Shown here: piece after piece, positions 35,267 to 44,198 of the stretch
Layout of the letters: every line of letters begins with the position of its first letter
How positions within the stretch are numbered: the first letter of the stretch is position 1
Source: Rhodoplanes elegans
GTDB taxonomy: Bacteria > Pseudomonadota > Alphaproteobacteria > Rhizobiales > Xanthobacteraceae
Length of the DNA: 58,995 nucleotides
Direction of reading: 5' to 3'
Assembly: GCF_016653355.1 (NCBI RefSeq)
Contig: NZ_NHSK01000059.1
Location: 1-58,995 of the forward strand
Position numbers and translations under genes: made by a program
The notes under the pieces: generated by a model
Database searches by the model: none
The model's input: the letters and a program-made list of their open reading frames with translations, nothing else
What the model was told of the DNA's origin: nothing

Positions 35267-36092
35267 TCGTCTGCTCGGGCGCGACGCGCCGGCCGTCGAC
35301 GTGAAGGCCCGCATGGCCGAGGCCTACGACCTCGCCGCGAAGGGCGAGCTCACGGCTGCGCTCGACATCTGGGCCGAGCTCGCCCAGGCCGGCGTGCCGC
35401 GCGCCCAGAACAATGTCGGCGCCTGCTTCGCCGAGGGCATGGGGGTCGAGCGCGATCTCGTGCTGGCGCGCCGCTGGCTGGTGCTCGCCGCCGGCAACGG
35501 CGATCCGGTCGGCCAGCGCAATCTCGCGGCGCTGCATTTCCGCGGCGAGGACCAGCCGGCCGACTTCGCCGAGGCGGCGCGGCTCTATCGCGCCGCGGCC
35601 GAGCAGGGCGACGGCCCGGCCCAGGACATGCTGAGCTGGATGCTGCTCGAGGGCGAGGTCGTCCCGCGCGATCCGCTGGAGGCGCGTCGCTGGGCCGAGG
35701 CGGCGGCCAAGCAGGGCATCGCCGCGGCGATGACCCGCATGGGCATGCTCCATCACGACGCGATCGGCGTGCCGCGCGATCCGGCCGAGGCCGCGCGCTG
35801 GTGGCGGCGTGCCGCGGAACGTGGCGAGGCCGACGGCCAGGCGATGCTGGGCGCCGCCATGATGACGGGCGCCGGCGTCGCGCGCGACCCGGTCGAGGCG
35901 TTCATCTGGCTGTTGCGCGCCCAGGCCGGCGGCAGCGCGCTCGCGGCCCAGTTCCTGCCGGCCGCCCGCAACGCACTCGACGGCGCCACGCTGTCGGAGG
36001 CGGCCCGCCGGGCCGCCGCGCCGCTGCCCGATCCCGGTCCGCTCGATCTCGCTGCGCCCGCGGCCCCCGCTGCGCCAGAGGCGCAGCCATGA
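35253..36092 (+). CDS. SEL1/TPR-like repeat protein between selA and selB
   Basis: A 279-aa protein starting at ATG 35253 behind GAGGAGG, overlapping selA by 14 nt and selB by 4 nt (ATGA). It is built of SEL1-like repeats of about 36 residues ([69 protein letters not shown]), a solenoid fold used for protein-protein contacts. There is no signal peptide. Its tight coupling to both selA and selB suggests it acts with the Sec machinery, perhaps as a scaffold. I know no published function for it. Confidence 0.85.
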   Translation: MGWLDRLLGRDAPAVDVKARMAEAYDLAAKGELTAALDIWAELAQAGVPRAQNNVGACFAEGMGVERDLVLARRWLVLAAGNGDPVGQRNLAALHFRGEDQPADFAEAARLYRAAAEQGDGPAQDMLSWMLLEGEVVPRDPLEARRWAEAAAKQGIAAAMTRMGMLHHDAIGVPRDPAEAARWWRRAAERGEADGQAMLGAAMMTGAGVARDPVEAFIWLLRAQAGGSALAAQFLPAARNALDGATLSEAARRAAAPLPDPGPLDLAAPAAPAAPEAQP

Positions 36093-38206
36093 TCGTCGGC
36101 ACGGCGGGCCATATCGACCACGGCAAGACCTCGCTGGTGCGGGCTCTGACCGGCGTCGACACCGACCGCCTGAAGGAGGAGAAGGCGCGCGGCATCTCCA
36201 TCGATCTCGGCTTCGCCTATGTGCCGACGCCGGACGGCGGCGTGCTCGGCTTCGTCGACGTGCCGGGTCACGAGCGCTTCGTTCACACCATGGTGGCCGG
36301 CGCGAGCGGCATCGATCTCGTGCTGCTGGTCGTCGCCGGCGACGACGGCGTGATGCCGCAGACCCGCGAGCATCTCGCCATCGTCGATCTGCTCGGCATC
36401 CGCACCGGCATCGTCGCGCTCACCAAGTCCGACATGGTCCCGCCGGAGCGTCGCGCCGAGGCGACCGCCGAGATCGCGGCGGCGCTCGCCGGCACCGGCC
36501 TCGCCGATGCGCCGATCGTGCCGGTGTCGTCGGTGACGGGCGAGGGGATCGAGGCGCTTCGTGCGCAACTGTTCGACGCCGCGAGGGCGTTCGGGCGCCG
36601 TGAGGCGGGGGACAAGAAATTCCGGCTCGCGGTCGACCGCTCCTTCACGCTCGCCGGCACCGGCACGGTGGTCACCGGCACGGTGCTGTCCGGCCGCGTC
36701 ACAGTCGGGGACCGCGTGACCGTCAGCCCGTCGGGACTTTCGGCGCGCGTCCGCTCGATCCACGCTCAGAACCGTCCGGCCGGCGAGGGCGTCGCCGGTG
36801 ATCGCTGCGCCCTCAATCTCGCCGGTGATCAGATCAGCAAGGAGGCGATCCGGCGCGGCGACATGGTGCTGGATCCGACGCTCCACGCGCCGGCCGATCG
36901 CATCGACGTGACGTTGCGCCTGCTGCCGGGCGAGGCGAAGCCGCCGACGCAGTGGATGCCGGTGCGGCTGCATCACGCCTCGGCCGAGGTCGGCGCCCGC
37001 ATCGTGCTGCTCGGCGACGCTCCGCCGGCGCCCGGTCGCGAGGGCCGCGTGCAGCTCGTGCTGGAGACGCCGATCGCCGCCGCGGCCGGTGATCGTTTCG
37101 TGCTGCGTGACGTCTCGGCGAGCCGCACCATCGGGGGCGGCCGGTTCCTCGATCTGCGCGGGCCGGCCCGCAAGCGCCGCACGCCGGAGCGCGTCGCCCA
37201 GCTCGATGCGCTCGCGCTCGACGATCCCGGGGCGGCACTCGCCGCGCTGCTGGCGCGGCCGCCCGCGCATGTCGAGCTGACCGGTTTCGCCCGCGACCAC
37301 GCGCTCGCCGACGACGCGCTGGCACGCCTCGTCGAGACGCTCGGTATCGTGCGCATCGCCGACAAGGATCTGCTGATCGGCCTCGCGGCGCCGACCTGGG
37401 AGGCGCTGACCCGCGACGTCGTCGCCCGGCTCGATGCGTTCCACGCCGACAACCCGGACCTGCCCGGCGTCGGGCTCGAGCGGCTGCGCCTGCAGATCGA
37501 GCCGCGCCTTCCGGCACCGGCCTTCCGCTCGGTGCTGCAGGGGCTCGCCCGCGCCGGCGCCGCCGTGCTCGACGGCGCCTGGGTGCGGCGGCCCGGCCAT
37601 GCGGTGCGGCTGAGCGAGGCCGAGGAGCTGATCTGGCAGCGGATCGCGCCGACGCTCGGCGGGGCCGAGCGGTTCAAGCCGCCGCGGGTGCGCGATCTCG
37701 CCGGCCTGTTCGCGATCGACGAGGTTCTGGTGCGGCGCGTCCTCAGGCTGACGGCGCGCACCGGCCGGGTCGACGAGGTGGCGCACGACCATTACTTCCT
37801 GCGCGGCACCGTCGCCGAGATGGTGACGATCGCGCGCGACCTCGCGGACCAGCCGTCCGGCGTGTTCACGGCGGCGCAGTTCCGCGACCGGCTCGACAAC
37901 GGTCGCAAGGTGGCGATCCAGATTCTCGAGTTCTTCGATCGTCACGGCGTCACCTTGCGTCGCGGCGATCTCCGGCGCATGAACAAGCATCGGCTCGACC
38001 TGTTCGGTTCGCTGCCCGCCGGCGATGCGCAGGCGGGCGAAGCGGCTGGCGCGGAGCCGGACGCGACCGCTGCAGATGCGGACCAGCACGGAAGAGAATC
38101 GTCCCCGGTGGGGCGTCCGGACTTCAAATCCGGGAGGGGCCGCGAGCCGGTCTCTGGTGGGTTCGACTCCCATTCTCTTCCGCCATCCATTCGGAGCGCG
38201 CGATGA
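36089..38206 (+). CDS. selB: Selenocysteine-specific translation elongation factor SelB
   Basis: GTPase that carries Sec-tRNA(Sec) to the ribosome at SECIS-bearing UGA codons. ATG 36089; G motifs [17 protein letters not shown] and TKSD; EF-Tu-like domains 2-3; C-terminal winged helices that bind SECIS (ending [18 protein letters not shown]). The frame stays open for some 55 codons beyond the last recognisable SelB residues and reads through all of selC before stopping at 38204-38206, giving 705 aa instead of the usual 610-650. The last codons overlap the next start (ATGA). Whether the tail is translated depends on whether the transcript is cut at selC. Confidence 0.95.
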   Translation: MIVGTAGHIDHGKTSLVRALTGVDTDRLKEEKARGISIDLGFAYVPTPDGGVLGFVDVPGHERFVHTMVAGASGIDLVLLVVAGDDGVMPQTREHLAIVDLLGIRTGIVALTKSDMVPPERRAEATAEIAAALAGTGLADAPIVPVSSVTGEGIEALRAQLFDAARAFGRREAGDKKFRLAVDRSFTLAGTGTVVTGTVLSGRVTVGDRVTVSPSGLSARVRSIHAQNRPAGEGVAGDRCALNLAGDQISKEAIRRGDMVLDPTLHAPADRIDVTLRLLPGEAKPPTQWMPVRLHHASAEVGARIVLLGDAPPAPGREGRVQLVLETPIAAAAGDRFVLRDVSASRTIGGGRFLDLRGPARKRRTPERVAQLDALALDDPGAALAALLARPPAHVELTGFARDHALADDALARLVETLGIVRIADKDLLIGLAAPTWEALTRDVVARLDAFHADNPDLPGVGLERLRLQIEPRLPAPAFRSVLQGLARAGAAVLDGAWVRRPGHAVRLSEAEELIWQRIAPTLGGAERFKPPRVRDLAGLFAIDEVLVRRVLRLTARTGRVDEVAHDHYFLRGTVAEMVTIARDLADQPSGVFTAAQFRDRLDNGRKVAIQILEFFDRHGVTLRRGDLRRMNKHRLDLFGSLPAGDAQAGEAAGAEPDATAADADQHGRESSPVGRPDFKSGRGREPVSGGFDSHSLPPSIRSAR
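38090..38185 (+). tRNA. selC: tRNA-Sec (UCA)
   Basis: A 96-nt tRNA with an 8-bp acceptor stem GGAAGAGA/TCTCTTCC, discriminator G and encoded CCA (38183-38185). The anticodon loop CTTCAAA carries TCA at 38124-38126, flanked by the stem CCGGA/TCCGG. A long variable arm and the T arm GGGTTCGACTCCC follow. The overall sequence closely tracks E. coli selC. It lies wholly inside the open reading frame of selB, on the same strand. Confidence 0.97.
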
Positions 38207-38676
38207 CCTCCACGGCCGCCATGCCGGTCTCTTCGCTGCCGTTCCTCGTCTCGCTCGAGGCCGCCGCCGGTCACGCCGAGACGGCCGAGGCTGCGTTCCG
38301 CCGCGAGGCGGCGCAGCGCATCGCGGCGCTGGAGCAGGAGCGCGCCGTCGCCTATCGGCGCCTCAACCTGATGCGCGGGCTCGCCGAGGCGATGGCCGGC
38401 GCCGACGCCGAGGCGAGTGCGGTCGCGATCAGCTTCGCCGTGCTGCGTGGAAAGCTCGGCTGGCACGAGGACAGCGAGGCACGCACCGAGGTCTTGGAAA
38501 TGTTCGCGCCGGTCGCGCAGGCGCTGTTCCGCGCGCTCAGCGGCGAGGACGAGCCCGAGCCGTCGCCCGCCGCCGCGCTCGCCGGTTTCGAGGGCTGGTA
38601 CGCCGACAACCGCCACGGCTCGTTCTGGACGCTGTTCGACACCTATATGCCGGAGACGCCGCTTGTCGATTTTTGA
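38203..38676 (+). CDS. Hypothetical protein downstream of selC
   Basis: A 157-aa protein whose ATG overlaps the selB stop (ATGA). I do not recognise a family. It is Ala/Glu-rich and helical, without cysteine; a possible coiled coil occupies residues 30-55 (RREAAQRIAALEQERAVAYR), and the C-terminus is distinctive and aromatic (FEGWYADNRHGSFWTLFDTYM). There is no signal peptide. It is followed, after a palindromic repeat, by DsrE- and GcvH-like genes. Its position makes it a candidate selenium-pathway accessory gene, by association only. Confidence 0.7.
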   Translation: MTSTAAMPVSSLPFLVSLEAAAGHAETAEAAFRREAAQRIAALEQERAVAYRRLNLMRGLAEAMAGADAEASAVAISFAVLRGKLGWHEDSEARTEVLEMFAPVAQALFRALSGEDEPEPSPAAALAGFEGWYADNRHGSFWTLFDTYMPETPLVDF

Positions 38677-38710
38677 TCGCTCCCTGGCGGCAATGGATGA
38701 GCATTGGCTC

Positions 38711-38805
38711 TGTTCGTCCCCGCGAAGGCGGGGACCCAGGGGCGACTGGCACGGCGGCCCGAATTTCGGCCCCTGGATTCCCGCTTGCGCGGGAATGAGC
38801 GGAGG
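38711..38805. repeat. Palindromic intergenic repeat element
   Basis: Hairpin GTCCCCGC-gaag-GCGGGGAC (38716-38735), then CCCAGGGGC, and at the other end GCCCCTGG followed by hairpin ATTCCCGC-ttgc-GCGGGAAT (38777-38796). The two CCAGGGGC-type segments are complementary. A half-copy of the first hairpin occurs at 12901-12918. Confidence 0.7.
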
Positions 38806-38844
38806 GTGGGGCGCCTTCAGTGGCATCCGCACGGCGATCTGCGC

Positions 38845-39222
38845 ATGACCCGCCGCCTGCTGATCGTGCTGCTCAACACCGACCCGCGCAATCCGGAGGA
38901 GCTGGGGGGGCCATTCTATCACGCCGCCGTCGCGGCCGCGATGGACTACCGGGTCGACGTCGTGTGCACGGCGACGGCCGGCCGTCTGATGCGCAAGGGC
39001 GTGGCGGATCAGATCCACATCAAGCCGGGGCATCCGAAGACCGTGCACGACTGGATCATGGAGGCGCACGACCAGGGCGCCCGCTTCTGGGCCTGCCCGG
39101 CCAATCTCGACCTGTTCGACATGACCGAGGCGGATCTCATTCCCGAATGCAGCGGCATGATGGGCGCGGCCGCGATGATCCGCGACCTGATGGAAGGCGA
39201 GTGCCGGGTGCTGACGTATTGA
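38845..39222 (+). CDS. DsrE-family protein
   Basis: A 125-aa protein of the DsrE/DsrF-like fold (small, Rossmann-like). It starts RLLIVLLNTDPRNPEE and has an AAVAAAMDYRVDVVCTATAG helix-strand; a cysteine sits at each of the strand ends VVCTATAG, FWACPANL and IPECSGMM, the second at the position used to carry persulfides in sulfur-trafficking DsrE proteins. The family relays sulfur between TusA-like carriers and downstream acceptors. The neighbours are a GcvH-like lipoyl carrier and the Sec cluster, so a sulfur or selenium relay is possible. Confidence 0.8.
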   Translation: MTRRLLIVLLNTDPRNPEELGGPFYHAAVAAAMDYRVDVVCTATAGRLMRKGVADQIHIKPGHPKTVHDWIMEAHDQGARFWACPANLDLFDMTEADLIPECSGMMGAAAMIRDLMEGECRVLTY

Positions 39223-39227
39223 GCGCG

Positions 39228-39330
39228 GTCATTCCGGGGCGACGCGCAGCGCCGAACCCGGAATCCAATCGCGCGTTCCGAGGCTGTCGCTGGATTCCGG
39301 GTTCGCGGCTTCGCCGCGCCCCGGAATGAC
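39228..39330. repeat. Palindromic intergenic repeat element
   Basis: Perfect 13-bp terminal inverted repeats GTCATTCCGGGGC (39228-39240) and GCCCCGGAATGAC (39318-39330), and complementary inner segments CGAACCCGGAATCCA and TGGATTCCGGGTTCG. It separates the DsrE-like and GcvH-like genes. Confidence 0.75.
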
Positions 39331-39378
39331 AGGGAGCTGGTCGACCGGAGTTGGTATGATGGAGGACGGAGCTTCCCC

Positions 39379-39819
39379 GTGGCCAAGGTGCTGGACGCCG
39401 ATTATCCGGACGATCTGTTCTACGACATGGAGAACCAGATCTGGTACGCGGCCGAGCCGGACGGGGCGGTGCGGGCCGGCTTTACGCCGTGGGCGGTGGG
39501 GCTGATCGGCGACGTGCTGGTGTTCACGCCGAAGCGCACGGGGCTCGACGTCGAGAAGGACCGCTGGATCGCCATGGTCGAGGGCGGCAAGTGGGTCGGC
39601 GCGGCGCGCGCGGGATTCGACGGCACCGTGGTGGGTCACAACGAGCGGCTGGTGGACGCCCCCGAGCTGATGATGAAGGATGCCTTCGGCGAGGGCTGGA
39701 TGATGCGCCTGCGTCCGGCCCGCGACGACTGGCGCGACGGCCTCGTCACCGGCGAGGCGATCGGGCCGGCGTTCGACGCCTGGCTTCTCACGGGCGCCTA
39801 CAAGGACCGCACCGGGTAG
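39379..39819 (+). CDS. GcvH-like lipoyl-domain protein
   Basis: A 146-aa protein resembling the H protein of the glycine cleavage system. It starts with GTG 39379 behind GGAGGACGG. Typical parts: WYAAEPDGAVRAGFTPWAVGLIGD, then the lipoylation loop with K71 in MVEGGKWVGAARAGFDG, and PELMMKDAFGEGWMMRL near the C-terminus. The residues around the lysine (EGGKWVG) differ from the ESVKA motif of true GcvH and are closer to lipoate-binding proteins of sulfur oxidation (LbpA). No gcvT or gcvP genes are near, so it is more likely a lipoyl carrier in sulfur or selenium handling than in glycine cleavage. Confidence 0.8.
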   Translation: MAKVLDADYPDDLFYDMENQIWYAAEPDGAVRAGFTPWAVGLIGDVLVFTPKRTGLDVEKDRWIAMVEGGKWVGAARAGFDGTVVGHNERLVDAPELMMKDAFGEGWMMRLRPARDDWRDGLVTGEAIGPAFDAWLLTGAYKDRTG

Positions 39820-39935
39820 CCGCCCCGGTTCTTCCCTGCGAAACGGCAGACCGGCCTCCGTTACGCATCAAAATCCACGTCCACATCCAAGAAGACTGAC
39901 GACGCGGGCCACGCCCGCGCCAACGAGGAATGCCC

Positions 39936-41003
39936 ATGACCCGACGCCTGCTCGCCGCGGCGACCCTGCTCGCCGCCTCCACTCTCCCCGCCATCGTGTC
40001 CCCTGCCGCCGCCCAGACGGCCGCCGTTCCCGCCTCCACGGGCCTGACCGGCCCGCTCGTGCTGGAGAAGCAAGGCAGCTTCTTCGTCGGCGGCCGCAAC
40101 GTGACGTCCGACACGCTGTCGACCCTGCCGGCCTATGCGCCGTCCGGCACCATCACGGTCGAGCAGATGTACGTGCGTTATCAGGTCCCGGTCGCGGCGG
40201 GTCGTCCGCCCGTGACGCTGATCCACGGCTGCTGCCTCACCGGCAAGACCTGGGAGACGACGCCGGACGGCCGCATGGGCTGGGACGAGTATTTCGTCCG
40301 CCGCGGCCACCCGACCTATGTGGTCGATCAGGTGTCGCGCGGCCGCTCGTCGGCCGATCCGAGCCTGGTCAACAGCGTAAAGCTCGGCAAGACGCCGGTC
40401 GACAAGACCCCGCCGATCTTCGCGGCCGGCCAGGAGGCCGCGTGGGCGATCTTCCGCTTCGGTACCGAGTACCCGAAGGTGCATGACGGCATGCGCTTCC
40501 CGCTCGCCGCCAAGGACGAGTTCTACAAGCAGATGGTGGTCGACTGGATCGCCACCATGCCGACCCCGAACCCGACCGTGAAGGCGCTCTCCGAGCTGTC
40601 CAAGAAGCTCGACGGCACCGTGCTGATCAGCCACTCGCAGTCCGGCATCTACCCGTTCCAGACCGCGGCGCTCGACACCACGGGCATCGCCGGCATCGTC
40701 TCGATCGAGCCCGGCACCTGCCCGGCGGCGACCGGCGACCTGAAGCCCTACATGAGCATCCCGATCATGGTGCTGTGGGGCGACTACGTCGAGACGTCGT
40801 CGCGCTGGGCGCCGCGCCTGAAGGCGTGCCGCGAGTTCGCCGAGGCGCTGACCAAGGCGGGCGGCCGCATCGATCACGTCGTGCTGCCCGACCTCGGCAT
40901 CAAGGGCAACTCGCACATGCTGATGCAGGACGACAACAGCCTGGAGATCGCCGATCGGCTGGTCGCCTGGATCGAGAAGAACGTGAAGGCGAAGAAGAAC
41001 TGA
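39936..41003 (+). CDS. Exported alpha/beta-hydrolase (esterase-like)
   Basis: A 355-aa protein; ATG 39936 is favoured because GAGGA lies 7 nt upstream (the ATG at 39930 is too close). A signal peptide is clear (residues 1-24, AAAQT cleavage). The fold shows the oxyanion region VTLIHGCCLTGKTWE, the strand YVVDQVSRGRS, the nucleophile elbow VLISHSQSGIYPF (SHSQS in place of GxSxG), a Trp-rich acid region MVLWGDYVE, and a late His in GNSHMLMQD. The sequence resembles secreted esterases of unknown substrate. It stands alone, ahead of a palindromic repeat. Confidence 0.83.
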   Translation: MTRRLLAAATLLAASTLPAIVSPAAAQTAAVPASTGLTGPLVLEKQGSFFVGGRNVTSDTLSTLPAYAPSGTITVEQMYVRYQVPVAAGRPPVTLIHGCCLTGKTWETTPDGRMGWDEYFVRRGHPTYVVDQVSRGRSSADPSLVNSVKLGKTPVDKTPPIFAAGQEAAWAIFRFGTEYPKVHDGMRFPLAAKDEFYKQMVVDWIATMPTPNPTVKALSELSKKLDGTVLISHSQSGIYPFQTAALDTTGIAGIVSIEPGTCPAATGDLKPYMSIPIMVLWGDYVETSSRWAPRLKACREFAEALTKAGGRIDHVVLPDLGIKGNSHMLMQDDNSLEIADRLVAWIEKNVKAKKN

Positions 41004-41028
41004 TACCAGGGGCTTTGCACCTCGACCC

Positions 41029-41125
41029 GTCATCCTGAGGTGCTCGCCGCAGGCGAGCCTCGAAGGATGTGGCCCGGGCCGTCGCCCTTCGCGGCTCGGG
41101 CTTCGCCCGAGCACCTCAGGGTGAC
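41029..41125. repeat. Palindromic intergenic repeat element
   Basis: Ends GTCATCCTGAGGTGCTCG (41029-41046) and CGAGCACCTCAGGGTGAC (41108-41125) are complementary at 17 of 18 positions. Inside are CTCGAAGGATGTGGCCCG and CGGGCTTCGCCCG. Sister copy at 11049-11205. Confidence 0.75.
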
Positions 41126-41228
41126 GGTGAGAGTCAGGGGCGCAGGCCGCTGGTATGAGGCATTTCACGACGCGCCGCGGCGCGGTTCAGGCCGTGCCGC
41201 GACGAATTCCGTGCGTGAGATGCCGCGA

Positions 41229-42212
41229 CTACGGGTCCGGCTCGCGCCGGGCCCGCTGGCGGGTCTGGCGCGGCTGCTCCCCGAACGCCTCCTTGTAGGC
41301 CGTGGTGAAGTGGCCGAGATGCGTGAAGCCGGAGCGCCGCGCGATCTCGGCGACGGTCGTCTCCGTTTCGCCGCGCTCCAGCCGCTCGCGGGCGAGCGCC
41401 AGCCGGTGGCGCCGAATGAACTGCACGATGGTGCAGTCGTGGTTGGCCCGGAACAGGATCTGCAGCGAGCGCAGCGACAGCCCGGCGTGCCGCGCCATCG
41501 CGACGAGATCGACGTGACGCTCGGCATAGGCCCGGATGTACTCCTCGGCGCGCCGCAGCGCCGCGCTGTTGCGGCCGACGGCCAGGGAACCGCGCTCGCG
41601 GACCAGAGCCAGGATGTCGGCGAGCCGCAGGACCAGATTCTGCTCGTGTGCGCGGCGGAACGTCGGCTGGTCGAGGATCCGGGCCGGCTTGTCGTCGATG
41701 GTCGCGATCAGGCGCCGCAGATGCTCGGCGAAGTCCTGCAGACCCGGAAGGCGCGGCTCGAAGAAGACGGCATCGAGAATCCGATCGACCTCGGCCTCGC
41801 AGTCCATCTCCTGCAGCGCGAGGTCCAGCTTGTCGCGATCGACGCGCAGAACGAGGTGATGTCCGGGCGTGTACCGCAAGCGGAGCGGGTTCGACGGAAG
41901 CAGCCCGGCGAGGCCACCGCCGAGGATCTCCCGCGACCGAGCCCCGGAGCTGATCGCGATGGCGGATGTGGTCGGGATCACAAGCCGCACCGCCCGGCGG
42001 CCGACCGCCTCGACCTCCAGGTCCGGCATGTGGGCCACCGAGGCGATGGCGGTCCCGGTGCGGGTGTCCCCCAGCAGCATCACATCGACCGCGCTGCTGA
42101 AGCGGCCAGGGCGCAGCTGCTCGACTCGGACGATCTCCGGAACGAGGGTCTGCGAATGCAACCGGTGCTCGTCGACATCGGTCGCGTTGAAGAGAGGAAA
42201 CCGCTTCAGCAT
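41229..42212 (-). CDS. AraC-family transcriptional regulator
   Basis: A 327-aa regulator starting at ATG 42212 (MLKRFPLFN); an in-frame TTG at 42257 would add 15 residues. The N-terminal ligand-binding domain (AraC_binding_2-like, residues about 1-190) precedes a C-terminal double helix-turn-helix (about 215-315: AEEYIRAYAERHVDLVAMARHAGLSLRSLQILF, and the second helix pair VAEIARRSGFTHLGHFTTAYKEAFGEQP). The conserved Gly-Phe pair of the second HTH is intact. Nearest genes are the esterase (convergent) and the chemotaxis receptor (divergent); no regulated operon is obvious. Confidence 0.87.
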   Translation of the reverse strand: MLKRFPLFNATDVDEHRLHSQTLVPEIVRVEQLRPGRFSSAVDVMLLGDTRTGTAIASVAHMPDLEVEAVGRRAVRLVIPTTSAIAISSGARSREILGGGLAGLLPSNPLRLRYTPGHHLVLRVDRDKLDLALQEMDCEAEVDRILDAVFFEPRLPGLQDFAEHLRRLIATIDDKPARILDQPTFRRAHEQNLVLRLADILALVRERGSLAVGRNSAALRRAEEYIRAYAERHVDLVAMARHAGLSLRSLQILFRANHDCTIVQFIRRHRLALARERLERGETETTVAEIARRSGFTHLGHFTTAYKEAFGEQPRQTRQRARREPDP

Positions 42213-42490
42213 CGTCGGTTCGTGGGGTGGCGATCGAATACTATGTCGGCCCCACAAATCACATTGTCTATACTACCTTTTCCGATCTTGATGCGGAATC
42301 GGGATAGTCTTGCGTCTTTTGGAGTATTGGAAATTGAGTCCTTTATTAATATAAACTTAGCGTTTTGTCGTCAGAATTACAGGAAATAATAAACACAGGC
42401 TAATCCGAATACGCAAACTCCGATCGACCGCGACCTTCGCGCCCCACGCGACGGCCGAACGATCTCTCGTGCCCGGAGCTCACGACCGCC

Positions 42491-44182
42491 ATGTCTCTGC
42501 TCACCCGCATCAAGATCCTTCCGAAAATCCTCGCCGTCATCCTGCTGCTCGCCGCCGTCGCCGCCGGCGGCACCTGGTATGCCGGCCGCACCATGACGGC
42601 GATCGACGACGGCTACTCGCGCTTCCTCGACCACGACGTGGTCGCCTACATCTCGGTCGCCCGCATGTACCGCGCCGTCTATCAGAACGGCATGTTCACG
42701 GTGCGGGCGATCGCCGAGACCGACGAGGCCGAGAAGCGGACCAATGTGGCGCGCGCCGAGAAGGCGCTGGACGACATCGTGTCCTACGCGAAGACCGCCC
42801 GTGAGAGTCGGCCGCAGCTCGCGGCGCGCCTCGACGAGGCCGAGCGCGTGATCGCCGACATCCGAACCAGCATGCGGCCGGTCCTCGACCTCGCCTTGAA
42901 GGGCGAGCAGGCGCGGGCCAACGCGCTGATGCGCGCGACCGTCGATCCGCCGATCCGCAAGATGCTGGCCGACATCCAGGACATCGCGACCGCGCTCGAC
43001 CGCGACATCAAGCAGGGCTCGGTCGATCTGACCGACACCACCCGGTCGGCTGTCTCGTTCACCTATCTGATCGTCGGGCTCGGTGTCGCGCTCGCGCTCG
43101 TGCTCGCCTTCGCGGTGGCGCAGTTCGGCATCGCCCGGCCGATCACGCGGCTCGCCGCCGGCATGCGCCGGCTCGCCGACGGCGACTTCGGCGTGGTTCT
43201 GACCGGCGTCGGCCGCAAGGACGAGGTCGGCGAGATCGCCGACGCGGTCGAGGCGTTCAAGATCAAGGCGGCCGAGAAGGCCCGGATCGAGGCCGAGGAG
43301 AAGGCCGAGCAGGACCGGATCGCCGCGGCGCGCCGCAAGGCCGACATGATCGCGCTCGCCGACGGCTTCGAGCGTGCGGTCGGCGACATCGTGAAGACCG
43401 TGTCTTCGGCGTCGACAGAGCTCGAGGCGGCGGCCGGCACGCTCACCCGCACGGCCGAGAGCACCCAGGAGCTGTCGACCACGGTCGCCGCGGCGTCCGA
43501 GCAGGCCTCCGCCAATGTCCAGAGCGTCGCCTCGGCGACCAACGAGATGTCGTCGTCGGTCGGCGAGATCGGCCGCCAGGTGCAGGAGGCGACCCGTATC
43601 GCCGGCGAGGCGGTGCGTCAGGCCGAGAAGACCGACGGTCAGATCACCGAGCTGTCGCAGGCGGCGAACCGCATCGGCGACGTGGTCAAGCTGATCACGG
43701 CGATCGCCGAGCAGACCAACCTGTTGGCCTTGAATGCGACGATCGAAGCGGCTCGCGCGGGAGAAGCCGGCAAGGGCTTCGCGGTCGTGGCGCAGGAGGT
43801 CAAGGCGCTCGCCGCCCAGACCGCCAAGGCGACCGGCGACATCGGCGCCCAGATCTCGGGCATGCAGTCGGCCACCCAGGTCTCGGTCGGGGCGATCAAG
43901 GAGATCGGCGGCACCATCGGCCGCATCGCCGAGATTTCCGCCGCCATCGCGGCCGCTGTCGAGGAGCAGGGCGCAGCGACCCACGAGATCGCCCGCAACG
44001 TCCAGCAGGCCGCCGCCGGCACCACCCAGGTCGCCGCCAACATCACCGAGGTGAACCGCGGCGCCGGCGAGACCGGATCGGCGTCAAGCCAGGTGCTCGC
44101 CTCGGCCCAGTCGCTCGCTCACGAGAGCGCGCGGCTGCGCGTCGAGGTGGATCGCTTCCTCGTCGGCGTGCGCGCCGCCTGA
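42491..44182 (+). CDS. Methyl-accepting chemotaxis protein
   Basis: A 563-aa receptor that signals to CheA. Order: TM1 (about residues 12-34), a periplasmic four-helix-bundle ligand domain (about 35-190), TM2 (about 190-212, [20 protein letters not shown]), a HAMP domain (about 213-265), and a cytoplasmic signalling domain with the hairpin tip [23 protein letters not shown] near residue 405. Methylation-type helices flank the tip. The upstream 280-bp gap is AT-rich for this genome (42290-42390). A 113-aa unknown gene follows 16 bp later. Confidence 0.93.
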   Translation: MSLLTRIKILPKILAVILLLAAVAAGGTWYAGRTMTAIDDGYSRFLDHDVVAYISVARMYRAVYQNGMFTVRAIAETDEAEKRTNVARAEKALDDIVSYAKTARESRPQLAARLDEAERVIADIRTSMRPVLDLALKGEQARANALMRATVDPPIRKMLADIQDIATALDRDIKQGSVDLTDTTRSAVSFTYLIVGLGVALALVLAFAVAQFGIARPITRLAAGMRRLADGDFGVVLTGVGRKDEVGEIADAVEAFKIKAAEKARIEAEEKAEQDRIAAARRKADMIALADGFERAVGDIVKTVSSASTELEAAAGTLTRTAESTQELSTTVAAASEQASANVQSVASATNEMSSSVGEIGRQVQEATRIAGEAVRQAEKTDGQITELSQAANRIGDVVKLITAIAEQTNLLALNATIEAARAGEAGKGFAVVAQEVKALAAQTAKATGDIGAQISGMQSATQVSVGAIKEIGGTIGRIAEISAAIAAAVEEQGAATHEIARNVQQAAAGTTQVAANITEVNRGAGETGSASSQVLASAQSLAHESARLRVEVDRFLVGVRAA

Positions 44183-44198
44183 CGCCGGGAGCGCGATC

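Noticed and set aside
39379-39819. Canonical glycine cleavage H protein
   Set aside because: Lipoyl-lysine context differs from ESVKA, and no gcvT or gcvP gene is near; kept as GcvH-like.
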